Shown here: piece by piece, positions 25,541-34,153 of the stretch | How positions within the stretch are numbered: position 1 is the first letter of the stretch | Layout: each line of letters begins with the position of its first letter | Assembly: GCF_019966495.1 (NCBI RefSeq) | Contig: NZ_JAIMIA010000006.1 | Span: 34,792 to 98,791 of the forward strand | Direction of reading: 5' to 3' | DNA from: Tateyamaria pelophila | GTDB taxonomy: Bacteria > Pseudomonadota > Alphaproteobacteria > Rhodobacterales > Rhodobacteraceae | Length of the DNA: 64,000 nt | Made by a program: the position numbers and the translations under genes | The notes under the pieces: model-generated | What the model was told of the DNA's origin: nothing | The model's database searches: none | Seen by the model: only the letters and a program-made list of their open reading frames with translations

Positions 25541-25813
25541 ATGGTCACACAACTCAAACGCGGCGGAACGCGGCTCACAACAATACCCCAGCATGTGATC
25601 TGGATGGAATGCGGCTGCGGGCGGAATGCGCCTGTCAGGGTGTCTCACCTGCTGGCCTGTGATAACCCGCCTGAGACTGTTACCGATGTTGTTGAGCGGG
25701 TGCGGTGCAGCGGGTGCGGTGTTCGTGGGGCCAAGGACTTCAGGATAGTTTACAACCCCGAGGGCGGCGCTGCGTTTAATGCGATGCGAGGTTCTGAGCA
25801 AAGGCAGGACTAG
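25541..25813 (+). CDS. Small cysteine-rich hypothetical protein (zinc-ribbon-like)
   Basis: A 90-residue protein with two cysteine pairs, CGCG near residue 24 and CSGCG near residue 57, consistent with a small zinc-ribbon; HLLAC adds another cysteine. It follows the 64-residue gene with a 5-base gap. Such small zinc-binding proteins are common in mobile cargo, but no function can be given. It is the last gene I can support before the 575-base gene-free stretch to 26388. Confidence 0.55.
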   Translation: MVTQLKRGGTRLTTIPQHVIWMECGCGRNAPVRVSHLLACDNPPETVTDVVERVRCSGCGVRGAKDFRIVYNPEGGAAFNAMRGSEQRQD

Positions 25814-26010
25814 AGGCCCATTATTCGTCCGTCAGTGGTTGGGGTGATTGACCGGCTACAGCTGCGTTTACTGCTCGTACGGAACGATAGCTTGCCCACC
25901 AATCCAAGCAGGCAAAAGCTGCGGCGGATAGCGGCGGCGGCGGGATCGAAGGCAACTTACGGCAACGAGGAAAACTTAAGCCAATTGGTCCCATCGCCGC
26001 CGTCATTTTC

Positions 26011-26122
26011 GGCCCTTACCTGCCGCTGGTCGGACAAGTTTTTTGCTGCGATGCGGCCCGTCGAACCTGCCGTTCGCTGCATGAGCAAAGCCTAGCATCG
26101 CTCGAAGTCACAGACTCCGGAC
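26011..26122 (+). repeat. 112-bp dispersed repeat, copy A
   Basis: This begins GGCCCTTACCTGCCGCTGG and ends ACTCCGGAC, with the shared core ATGCGGCCCGTCGAACCTGC followed by CGTTCGCTGCAT. It is almost co-linear with 44010-44122 and 52530-52641 and is one of six copies in the window. The rest of 25814-26388 shows no gene. Confidence 0.85.
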
Positions 26123-26388
26123 AAAGCGTGCTTTCGCTGCGGCTGCGTCAATGGCGGCTATAGATGGCGTTTCAGACCTTCACGTTTGACTGCAAAGGTC
26201 TGTGCGCCTTCACTGGTTAAAACTCTGAGCGAGAAGCACCGGCCGTCATTGGGCACTCTGCTGCCTGAAAACCAGCGCGTTTGGAGGTAAAGTTTTCTAC
26301 TATTTATCCTCGGCTTTCATTGCAATCGATGTATCGCAAAGCCCACTAACACCCTGGCTTTAGGTCCAGTTGCAGATGCCCTGAGCTT

Positions 26389-27468
26389 TTAGTCTCGCAA
26401 GACCGCCATGCTGTCGCTGTCCCACGCCGCCCAGATCGGGTCATCGCCGATGGAGTGTCCGGTGTCGGCATCCACAAAAGCCCGCAGTTTTGCCCCATCG
26501 GTCTGATCCACGACCATATCCACGGCCATGCGACTGCCAAGGAACGTCTTGCTGACCACATGGCCCTGCACCGCATTGGGCAAATCAGGGCGCGCCTTGT
26601 GAAAGCCAAGCTTTTCCAGCCTGACAGAGGCCGTGATTGATGCGCCTTCTGTGGGAACACCAGATGGGGCATGGCCGCGAAGCGTCTGTCCGAACCAGTC
26701 CATGACAACCGCCTCACCGTCGACGCCGCGCATCTTGCCGGAAAGCAGGTTTGTCTCACCAATAAATTCAGCCACAAACCGGCTTTGCGGGTGGAAATAC
26801 AGGTCTTCAGGTGTGCCATCCTGTTCGACGCGGCCTTTGTTCATCACGACGATCCTGTCCGACATCGTCAGGGCCTCTTCCTGATCGTGGGTGACAAAAA
26901 AGAACGTCTTATGGGTCTGACGCTGAATGGATTTCAGTTCGCGCTGCACCTGTCCGCGCAGCTTGGCGTCCAGCGCGCCGAGTGGTTCGTCCAGTAGCAA
27001 AAGCGCCGGGTCCGGGGCCAATGCCCGCGCCAGTGCCACACGCTGTCGTTGCCCGCCCGACAGCTGACCGGGGTAGCGATCCCCGAAACCGTCAAGTTCA
27101 AGGAACGACGTGATCTCGTCCAGCCGCCGCTTGATCGCGGATTTGTCCATGCCCTTAAGTTCCAACGCAAACGAGATGTTCTGCTGCACGGTCATGTGCG
27201 GAAAAAGTGCATAATCCTGAAACACCATATTCACATGGCGTCTTTCGGGCGGTTGGTTTGTGACGTCCTCTCCGTCGAGGATCACGCGCCCGGTGTCGGG
27301 GCGCTCAAACCCGCCAAGGATGCGCAGAGTCGTGGATTTGCCGCAGCCCGACGGGCCAAGGAACGTCACGAATTCGCCTTCTGCGATATCTAGCGACAGG
27401 TTCTCCAGTGCGACCGCATCCCCGAAGCGTTTGGATATTCCGTCGATGTGGACAAGCGGTGACGTCAT
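26389..27468 (-). CDS. Spermidine/putrescine-type ABC transporter ATP-binding protein (PotA family)
   Basis: A 359-residue ABC ATPase. It has Walker A GPSGCGKS (residues 38-45), the signature LSGGQRQR, Walker B LLLLDEPLGALD, the switch histidine in VTHDQEEAL, and a C-terminal TOBE-type regulatory domain from about residue 240. This is the PotA/FbpC architecture. It is the last gene of the ten-gene minus-strand operon and overlaps the permease gene by four bases. A charged amine or polyamine-like solute is likely, but the actual substrate is unknown; the neighbouring metabolic genes hint at an opine or modified amine. Confidence 0.92.
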   Translation of the reverse strand: MTSPLVHIDGISKRFGDAVALENLSLDIAEGEFVTFLGPSGCGKSTTLRILGGFERPDTGRVILDGEDVTNQPPERRHVNMVFQDYALFPHMTVQQNISFALELKGMDKSAIKRRLDEITSFLELDGFGDRYPGQLSGGQRQRVALARALAPDPALLLLDEPLGALDAKLRGQVQRELKSIQRQTHKTFFFVTHDQEEALTMSDRIVVMNKGRVEQDGTPEDLYFHPQSRFVAEFIGETNLLSGKMRGVDGEAVVMDWFGQTLRGHAPSGVPTEGASITASVRLEKLGFHKARPDLPNAVQGHVVSKTFLGSRMAVDMVVDQTDGAKLRAFVDADTGHSIGDDPIWAAWDSDSMAVLRD

Positions 27469-28274
27469 GTCTGACTCTCCTTGTTAGCGCGGCGGGTAAA
27501 CCGTTCGGCCCAAATGCCGATGGCGGCGGTCAGCACAAGCGCCACCGTGGCAATCGCATTGATTTCAGGCGACATGCCGGACCGCAACATTGCGAAGATA
27601 AGCACTGGCAGTGTCGGCTCGTATCCTCCAAGGAAGAAGGACCGCACAAAATCGTCAAAGCTCAGCAGCAGGCAAAACACGCTGGCACCCAAGATCGCAG
27701 GGACGAGATACGGCAATGTAATCCGCATGAACGCCATCAGCGGGTCAGCGCCCAGATCACGCGCCGCTTCGATCTGGCTTTTGGGCAAGGTCGACAGTCG
27801 CGCCATCACGACCAGTGTTACAAACGGCACGTTATGTACGGCGTGGGCCCAGATAATCGCGCCCATACCCGGCTCGATCCCCAGCATGCGGGCGTAGATG
27901 CGGAACGCGATGGCGGAAATGATCCCCGGCACCAATGCGGGCAGGACCATCAGTCCAAACGTCACCGCGCGGCCCCAGAATTTACGGCCTTCCAACAGCA
28001 CCGCGATCCATGTTCCGACGATAACGGAAATGAGTGTCGACAGGATAGCGATGACAACGGAATAGCCGAAGGTGTACAGCACCTCTGCATCGGAAAATAC
28101 GCCTGTGTACCAATCCAGTGTCCAGGACCGGATCGGAAAGCCGATGAACTTGCTGTCCTTGAACCCCATTACAATCATCAAAATGAGGGGCACAAAGACG
28201 TACAAGACAAACGCCCAGTACACGCAGGCCAGAAAGATGCGATTGCCACGGTTCAGTTCAACCCGGCGGTTCAT
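27465..28274 (-). CDS. Polyamine-type ABC transporter permease (PotC family)
   Basis: A 269-residue permease with about six membrane helices. The start MNRRVELNRGNRIFLACVY at 28274 overlaps the stop of the other permease gene (ATGA); a longer frame to 28499 lies inside that gene and is rejected. The coupling loop IEAARDLGADPLMAFMRIT is seen, followed by LPYLVPAIL, as in PotC. It forms the heterodimeric channel with the PotB-type partner. Confidence 0.92.
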   Translation of the reverse strand: MNRRVELNRGNRIFLACVYWAFVLYVFVPLILMIVMGFKDSKFIGFPIRSWTLDWYTGVFSDAEVLYTFGYSVVIAILSTLISVIVGTWIAVLLEGRKFWGRAVTFGLMVLPALVPGIISAIAFRIYARMLGIEPGMGAIIWAHAVHNVPFVTLVVMARLSTLPKSQIEAARDLGADPLMAFMRITLPYLVPAILGASVFCLLLSFDDFVRSFFLGGYEPTLPVLIFAMLRSGMSPEINAIATVALVLTAAIGIWAERFTRRANKESQT

Positions 28275-29257
28275 TTCGTGTCTCCTTTGCGGAGCATGTT
28301 CATCACTTTCTGAAAGACGCCGGTGATAACCAAAGCAGCGGCGAACATGATGACGGCAAAGGCCGCGCCCGTTGGCCATTCGTCGCCCGCGACATGGAAG
28401 AAGCCTGCAATGGTCTCTGCAAAGACCGTTGTTGATGGTCCACCCAGCAGCACCGGCGTTGCGTAGAACCCTGTTGAGATCAGAAACACCAAAATGCACC
28501 CCGATGAGATGCCTTCGATGGTCAAGGGCAGCGATATGCGCCGGAACCGGGTCCAGGCGCCTGCTCCAAGATCTGCGGCGGCTTCGTTCATGCTCTGCGG
28601 CAGTTTTTCAAGCGCTGAATAAAGCGGCAGCAGCATGTAAAGCGCGGTCAGGTAGACGATACCAATCCCCATCGAAAAGCTGGTATACATGAAGGGAATA
28701 GGCCGGTCGATCAGCCCCAGCCATTTAAGAGCAAGGTTCACAGCGCCCGTGTTGCCCAGCAGGATCATGATCGCATAGGTGCGCACAATTTCCCCAACCC
28801 AGAACGGGATCAGCAGCAGCAACAGCATCAGCATCTGGTTCTTGCGGCTGACGTGGCGGGCAAGGAAATAAGCGACCGGATAGGTTAGGATCAGCGTGCA
28901 GAAGGTGAACACCGCAGCAAAGGTCAGGGTGCGAAAGAACGGCTGCCAGAAAATGCGATCTCCGAAAAACCGCATGTAATTGTCGAAGGTGAACGCTTGC
29001 GGTGTGCCCGGTGCCACAGGATAGGCGTCAATCAAAGACACGCGCAGCATCTGAAGCATCGGTCCAAGATGCTGCGTCAGAAGCCAGAGGATCGGGAACG
29101 CAGCAAGGATGATAAACTGCCTGCGCGGCGACGCCGTCAAAATAGCCGAGAATGCGCGATACGGACCCCAATTGGCGACCCGCCCCCAAAACGGACGATC
29201 ACCCGACGGCGCAGTATGGCCATCACGGTCTTTTCGCACGGATGCGTCATAAGTCAT
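28271..29257 (-). CDS. Polyamine-type ABC transporter permease (PotB family)
   Basis: A 328-residue permease with an extended N-terminal cytoplasmic stretch, then about six membrane helices. The coupling loop is MNEAAADLGAGAWTRFRRI followed by LPLTIEG, typical of PotB. It is preceded by a hairpin (29293-29317) that separates it from the binding-protein gene, and overlaps the PotC-type gene at its end. Confidence 0.92.
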   Translation of the reverse strand: MTYDASVRKDRDGHTAPSGDRPFWGRVANWGPYRAFSAILTASPRRQFIILAAFPILWLLTQHLGPMLQMLRVSLIDAYPVAPGTPQAFTFDNYMRFFGDRIFWQPFFRTLTFAAVFTFCTLILTYPVAYFLARHVSRKNQMLMLLLLLIPFWVGEIVRTYAIMILLGNTGAVNLALKWLGLIDRPIPFMYTSFSMGIGIVYLTALYMLLPLYSALEKLPQSMNEAAADLGAGAWTRFRRISLPLTIEGISSGCILVFLISTGFYATPVLLGGPSTTVFAETIAGFFHVAGDEWPTGAAFAVIMFAAALVITGVFQKVMNMLRKGDTK

Positions 29258-29292
29258 CTGACATATACCTTTCTCGGCGGGGTATCAGTGTC

Positions 29293-29317
29293 GGCCCGCC
29301 ACGACGCGCGGCGGGCC
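29293..29317 (-). terminator. Hairpin between binding-protein and permease genes (possible attenuator)
   Basis: GGCCCGCC (29293-29300) and GGCGGGCC (29310-29317) form a perfect 8-bp stem with a 9-base loop, lying 16 bases after the binding-protein stop on the minus strand. Such stems commonly let the binding protein be made in excess over the membrane components. Confidence 0.65.
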
Positions 29318-29332
29318 TTTGAGTGGCGCGGA

Positions 29333-30442
29333 TCAGGCGGCTTTGACTGCCTCGACCGCTGGATCAACAAGACCGTACTTCATCTCGTTCGCCTCTGCGC
29401 GGAAGAACTGGAGGTTTGCCAGTTGCTCTTCCGGGAACGACGTCGATTTCTTTTCGAGATCGGTCAGATAGTTCGACGCGTCTTTGTAGGTCGAGATAAA
29501 GCCGGACGCCTTTGTCATTGCCGCACCGATTTCGGGCGAGGCAAGGATCGCGTCAAGGAAGGTGTAGGCGTTGTCCACATTCGGCGCGTTGTTGGCGACG
29601 TTGTACGTGTAAACAAAGCCGTAAGAGCCTTCGTTCGGGATCGTCATGGCAAGCGGGAAACCGTCATTGATCAGCGCCGCTGCTGGCCCGTTCCAGCTAT
29701 GGCCAAGGGCGATGTCCTGGTTGACCATCATCTGCTGGAATTCTGCACCGCTGTCATAGTACTTGCGAACCAAAGGCTTGTGATCAATCAGGAATTGCTT
29801 GGCCTCTTCCACGATCGCAGCAGCCTTTTCCGGGTCGTCCATGTATTCGACCATGTTGCCATCGTAGCCCAACTTCAGCATCACGATCGACATCATATCC
29901 TGAATGATATACGCGGTCTGACCGGAATACTTTTCTGAGAAAAGCGTGTTCCAAGTCATCGCTTCTTCCTGCGAGACGAGTTCAGTGTTGTAAGACAGAA
30001 CCTCCATCCCTGACAGGATCGGCGCGCCCCATTTTTCGCCATTGATCGTGGACCAATCGCTTTCCGAGAAAGTAGGGTTGATGTTGCCCCAGTTGGTCAG
30101 GCGGCTGGTGTCGAGCGGTGCCAGCAATTCGCTGTCGATGAATTGCAAGAAGCGGTGTCCTGCGACTGTCATGATGTCGACGGTCGGGTTCGGCTGTTCA
30201 GCGGCAAGCAGGTTGAACTGTTTGCCCTGATCGTCCACCAGACGCACGTTCACCTTGATGCCGGTTTCGGATTCGAACTGTTCCTTGAAGCTTTCGGGTA
30301 CAAAATCGTTGTAGGTCCAGATGTTCACCTCACCACTGCCCTGCGCAGACGCGCGGCGCAGATAGGCCGGGCTTGCCACCGCGGCGCCTGCAAGTGCGGT
30401 TGTGCCGATGAAACGGCGGCGGTTCATCAAAAGCTTGGTCAT
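29333..30442 (-). CDS. Polyamine-type ABC transporter substrate-binding protein (PotD family)
   Basis: A 369-residue periplasmic binding protein. The N-terminus MNRRRFIGTTALAG carries a twin-arginine-like motif and the sequence runs to a probable cleavage site near RASAQ (about residue 34). The mature part begins VNIWTYNDFVPESFKEQFE, typical of PotD-family proteins, with LNTYKDA-like and GHSWNGPAAAL segments further on. An AAGGAG site is 9 bases before the ATG. Tat export would imply folding or cofactor loading before secretion, though some PotD-like proteins use such leaders without needing it. Confidence 0.92.
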   Translation of the reverse strand: MTKLLMNRRRFIGTTALAGAAVASPAYLRRASAQGSGEVNIWTYNDFVPESFKEQFESETGIKVNVRLVDDQGKQFNLLAAEQPNPTVDIMTVAGHRFLQFIDSELLAPLDTSRLTNWGNINPTFSESDWSTINGEKWGAPILSGMEVLSYNTELVSQEEAMTWNTLFSEKYSGQTAYIIQDMMSIVMLKLGYDGNMVEYMDDPEKAAAIVEEAKQFLIDHKPLVRKYYDSGAEFQQMMVNQDIALGHSWNGPAAALINDGFPLAMTIPNEGSYGFVYTYNVANNAPNVDNAYTFLDAILASPEIGAAMTKASGFISTYKDASNYLTDLEKKSTSFPEEQLANLQFFRAEANEMKYGLVDPAVEAVKAA

Positions 30443-30514
30443 GTCGTCATCTCCTTGTCGTTGTTTATTGTTTTGTTTCCGTACGCTTAGTGTTCACGAC
30501 GCTAGGTCAACTGT

Positions 30515-31594
30515 CTAGCCCAACAGCCCGGTACGGGCAGCCTGCTGCAAGTCGTTAAGGCTGTAACGCTCTAGATCAAGCGCAGTCAGCAATTCGTTTT
30601 CCCGTGCGAAATCGCGGTCGTACATGGCCGAGAACATCTCGATCCCGGCTTCATGCAAAACCGCAGGCCGGTCGACCAGACGGCCAAGAACAGCGGTCAG
30701 TTGCAGGCCATATGGCACGTCTTCGGTCACGTAACGGCTGTCAGCGGTCGCAGGACCAGTGCCGCCATTTCCCTGTGCATGCATCTGCTGGTTCATCTCT
30801 GAAATCGACGCCACGGGGACGTGAAAGCTTAGGTGGAAATGCTCAAAGATGGTTTTCACGGACAGGCCCAAAACCTCTGCGATGGCCAAACGCTCAAGGT
30901 CCAGTTTTTCCAGCAGCCGTCCCACCTTGGGTGTCACGTTTTGCCCTTGGCTCCAGACCTCTCCGCGTTCCATGCGGGTGATGTTGCCAAGCGCAATGCC
31001 CAGATGGTTCTGCGGGTTTAGGTTTGATAACGAAATCGCCAGCAGACCGTCACGCGGTTGGAACCGATCCCCGAACAGGTTTTGGCACAGGGCCAGTGCT
31101 GCGTCGGATGCGGTACCCGGCACGGTGCATAAATCCACCCGGCTGCGCACGGTGTTGACCCGCACCACCGGCCCGTCTTGCCGCCGTCCAGTGACGACTG
31201 TTGTCCCCCACGCGGTAATCGGGGCTGACACGTTGCGCGCTTTCAGCAGATGCATCAGATACACCGCCCCCATCGACGCGTGTGACGACACAATCACGTG
31301 CTGGCCGTCGCGGATATGCGGGGCCAGTGCATCCATGACAGTCTTGTGGCCGTACCCCGGCAAGGCGATGATCAGAACATCGTTTTCCGACACGAGATCT
31401 TCCGCCGAGGCTGCGATGCGGGGTGAGAATTTCAGGTCAAGCGCACCTTCCGCCGTGACCCCACCTTCAAGACCTGCAGTTCCCGCACCCGAGGGCGACC
31501 ATAGCATCGGATCATGGCCCTGATCCGCCAAAAGCGCCGCCGTCCCCAACGCGATGGACCCTGCCCCCGCAATACCAACCTTCATACCGATCAT
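30515..31594 (-). CDS. Octopine/nopaline dehydrogenase-family NAD(P)-dependent oxidoreductase
   Basis: A 359-residue protein with an N-terminal Rossmann domain (GIAGAGSIALGTAALLA, about residues 7-23) and an all-helical C-terminal domain carrying LNPQNHLGIALGN, which places the catalytic histidine of the opine dehydrogenase family. These enzymes form or cleave opines, joining an amino acid and a keto acid by reductive N-alkylation. ATG 31594 follows GGAGG at 7 bases and overlaps the stop of the upstream CMD gene. Linkage to a polyamine-type importer suggests catabolism of an imported opine-like amine, an inference. Confidence 0.86.
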   Translation of the reverse strand: MIGMKVGIAGAGSIALGTAALLADQGHDPMLWSPSGAGTAGLEGGVTAEGALDLKFSPRIAASAEDLVSENDVLIIALPGYGHKTVMDALAPHIRDGQHVIVSSHASMGAVYLMHLLKARNVSAPITAWGTTVVTGRRQDGPVVRVNTVRSRVDLCTVPGTASDAALALCQNLFGDRFQPRDGLLAISLSNLNPQNHLGIALGNITRMERGEVWSQGQNVTPKVGRLLEKLDLERLAIAEVLGLSVKTIFEHFHLSFHVPVASISEMNQQMHAQGNGGTGPATADSRYVTEDVPYGLQLTAVLGRLVDRPAVLHEAGIEMFSAMYDRDFARENELLTALDLERYSLNDLQQAARTGLLG

Positions 31595-32178
31595 ACAGTG
31601 TCCTCCGTTCGGACTGGATCCCCTAGGACGTGCATCAACCGATTGGCCCAGCCAAAAAGTGAAGATGACAGGATCAGGTCCAAGATCTCTTCGTCTGTCA
31701 GCCCAGCCTCACGCAGCGCAGCCATGTCGTCAGCGCTGGCGCTAGGGACGCCTTCGGACAGTTTCCGCGCAAAGGTAAAAATCGCAGCGTCGCGCGGCGA
31801 CAGGTCAGCGTCCGTGCCTTGCGTAAAAAGCTTGTCCGTGACGTCTGTGCTTTTTTCCAACTTGGCGTGCCTGTCGGCATGTACCGCTGCGCAGTAGATG
31901 CAGCGGTTGACCATGGAGGCCGCAATCGCCCCCAGCTCGCGCTCGGCACGCGACATGCCGCCTTCGTCATACATGATGGCGTTGAACAGTGGCGAACGGA
32001 CAGAAAGGCTTTCCACGTCATGCGCGAGCGTCAGAACATAGGCCGACACTTTGGTGTTGGACGGCGTGACTTTCAGCGCATCAAGCTGTTCTGGCGTGGC
32101 CTCATCAAGGTTTACCGGCGTCACACGCGGTCGCCATTCCGGCACCCGGCGTGTGAATTTGTGGACGATGCGGCTCAT
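31591..32178 (-). CDS. Carboxymuconolactone decarboxylase/AhpD-like peroxidase-related protein
   Basis: A 195-residue AhpD-fold protein with the redox motif CIYCAAVH (CxxC plus His) preceded by the conserved glutamate in AERELGAIAA, as in alkylhydroperoxidase-D-like enzymes. The start at 32178 (MSRIVHKFTRRVPEW) overlaps the stop of a second CMD-like gene. These paired CMD proteins resemble the two families named after Avi_7169 and Avi_7170, which occur together. Its role may be peroxide removal or thiol redox chemistry beside the flavin monooxygenase. Confidence 0.85.
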   Translation of the reverse strand: MSRIVHKFTRRVPEWRPRVTPVNLDEATPEQLDALKVTPSNTKVSAYVLTLAHDVESLSVRSPLFNAIMYDEGGMSRAERELGAIAASMVNRCIYCAAVHADRHAKLEKSTDVTDKLFTQGTDADLSPRDAAIFTFARKLSEGVPSASADDMAALREAGLTDEEILDLILSSSLFGWANRLMHVLGDPVRTEDTV

Positions 32179-32654
32179 GTTTTGGTCCCTTGCATTAGCC
32201 GCAAACCCGCAACAACGCGGACCTGATAGGCCACAAACGCCACCAATTCGCACAGGCGCACGATGTCAGCGTCGCTAACGCCCGCATTTTGCAGTTGGGC
32301 AATGTCGTCCGCCGCAATGTCTTTCGTTGCGCCTGCCACCTTGTCGACAAAGGCGACCAGCACCGCATCATCCGTACCACCGTTCTGCGCCGGATAGCTG
32401 ATATCAGTACGCGCACCGGCAGCCTGCGCATATCGTTGAGCCAGCTCCATATCCTTCGCCCGCGCCGCGATACGGGCTGCGAGCGCCGCGCGCAGATCAT
32501 GCGGAAAAGCGCCACAGTCTTTGGGCCGCAGAACCGCGTCCTCTGCCGCTTGCGTCATCTCAAAGATGTTGGCGCGGGTCTGGGCCGCATCTGCGATCTG
32601 TCCGCCCCCTTTTGCCCCTGCCGCCAAGAGCGTTGTCGTCTCGAAAAGGCTCAT
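32175..32654 (-). CDS. CMD-domain protein without the CxxC motif
   Basis: A 159-residue helical protein of the CMD superfamily. The tail LCELVAFVAYQVRVVAGLR matches the Avi_7170-type family that accompanies an AhpD-like partner. The redox CxxC seen in the neighbour is absent, so it may be a structural subunit. The start at 32654 (MSLFETTTLLAAGAKG) overlaps the stop of the flavoprotein gene; a longer frame to 32804 is inside that gene. Family assignment rests on the pairing and on composition. Confidence 0.75.
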   Translation of the reverse strand: MSLFETTTLLAAGAKGGGQIADAAQTRANIFEMTQAAEDAVLRPKDCGAFPHDLRAALAARIAARAKDMELAQRYAQAAGARTDISYPAQNGGTDDAVLVAFVDKVAGATKDIAADDIAQLQNAGVSDADIVRLCELVAFVAYQVRVVAGLRLMQGTKT

Positions 32655-34117
32655 GCAACCTTGCCCTTCTGGTCGTCCTGAGGAAGCTCGGTCGGTTCCC
32701 ATTCGTGGCCCAGCAGTTCGGGTTTGTCGTAGTCTTGCATGGCCTGCCAATGGGTTTCGACATCTTCTGCATACAGTTTCGCTGCGACTTCGCGGGCAAG
32801 CCATGCCGCCCCGTCGCTGATGCCCGGAATGTCACCGCTGACTTTGCCAAGGCTCGCCGAGGCACCGTAATTGAAGCAATACACATTGTTCAGCCACGGC
32901 GCGGTGCCTGGCTCTTTCTCACGGAACGTGAAATCCGGGTTGAGGTAGGGAAAGCGTCCCAGATCCGCGTTCTTTTCGTCTGTCGGCGGCGTGTAGACGT
33001 CCTCCCACAGCAGGATGTTGCCCGCAGTATCGCCAAATTCGGTGCGCGCCATCGGGTCAATCACAAACCCGGTGCCAAGGATGACGAAGTCGGCGTAATA
33101 GGATGTGCCATCGGCAAAAAATATCTCGGCACCCGCACCACGCTGTTCGATGCGAATCGTTTCCTTGCCAAAGTGGAAATACGCATTTTCATGGCGGCTG
33201 ACGCGCAGGGTTGATCCGTGCGGCGGTGGCGTTTGCGTGGCAAAGGAATACTGCATGAACCGCCAGCGCCATTCATCCGGCAGGGACGCATAACCTGCGG
33301 TAAAACCGAAACTGCCGATCCCCATCATCTTGTTGATCGTCGGCATGTCCGCACGCCGCACCAGATGCCGGACCTCACGCGCGCCGTGTTCCAACGCCTC
33401 GGCGGCATTGTCGACCGCGGATGCGCCTACACCAATCACCGCCACGCGCTTGTCCTTGAGCGCGGTAAAGTCAATGTCATCCGCGCTGTGCGCCCAAAGA
33501 GCGCGCGGCAAGCCTTTTACGAAGCCGGGAATGTTCGGGCCGCCCGTCCCGTCGCGCCCTGTGGCAAAGATCAGCTTGCGGCACTGGATGGTGTCCGTGT
33601 CTGCCCCCGTCACAGTAAGCCGCAACAAATCGCCTTCGGGTTCCACGTGATCCACTGACACGTTATTTTCCACCGGCACGCCCAGAGTATCGCGATACCA
33701 TTGCAGGTATTCCATCCACATCGGCCGCGGAATTTTATCAAGCGCGTCCCACTTTGCGGCACCATATTGGGCGCGATACCATGCCTGAAAGGTCAGTGCG
33801 CCATGACCAAAGGCCGGCCCGGTCAGCGTCTTAGGAGAGCGCAACGTCTCCATCCGTGCATAGGTCAGCCACGGCCCCTCGCGGCCTTCGGGGGCACGGT
33901 CCAGGACACGCACATTGTGCATGCCTCCGGTCTTCAGGGAAAACCACGCAAGCGTGCCGCACATACCGCCGCCGATGATGACGATGTCAGCCACCCCGTC
34001 TTGTTCCGGCACCCAGTCTTTGCCCGGATAGAGCAGACAATCGAGGTTCGCCTTTACTTGCGCTTCAAGGCCCGGAAGACCCAGGTCGTCAAATTGCGGA
34101 ATTTCATGCAAAGTCAT
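32651..34117 (-). CDS. FAD/NAD(P)-dependent monooxygenase-like flavoprotein
   Basis: A 488-residue two-dinucleotide-binding flavoprotein. The FAD motif is VIIGGGMCGTLAWFS (about residue 46) and the NAD(P) motif is VAVIGVGASAVDNAAEAL (about residue 225), with a conserved GTGFVIDP near the end. This layout suits flavin-containing and N-hydroxylating monooxygenases, or related oxidoreductases. It overlaps the CMD gene by four bases and lies 36 bases after the exporter gene. Oxidation of an amine nitrogen is plausible next to an opine dehydrogenase and an aminotransferase, but the substrate is unknown. Confidence 0.85.
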   Translation of the reverse strand: MTLHEIPQFDDLGLPGLEAQVKANLDCLLYPGKDWVPEQDGVADIVIIGGGMCGTLAWFSLKTGGMHNVRVLDRAPEGREGPWLTYARMETLRSPKTLTGPAFGHGALTFQAWYRAQYGAAKWDALDKIPRPMWMEYLQWYRDTLGVPVENNVSVDHVEPEGDLLRLTVTGADTDTIQCRKLIFATGRDGTGGPNIPGFVKGLPRALWAHSADDIDFTALKDKRVAVIGVGASAVDNAAEALEHGAREVRHLVRRADMPTINKMMGIGSFGFTAGYASLPDEWRWRFMQYSFATQTPPPHGSTLRVSRHENAYFHFGKETIRIEQRGAGAEIFFADGTSYYADFVILGTGFVIDPMARTEFGDTAGNILLWEDVYTPPTDEKNADLGRFPYLNPDFTFREKEPGTAPWLNNVYCFNYGASASLGKVSGDIPGISDGAAWLAREVAAKLYAEDVETHWQAMQDYDKPELLGHEWEPTELPQDDQKGKVA

Positions 34118-34153
34118 CAGGTCAATCCCGTTTTTTGGAGTTTCGATTCGGCA

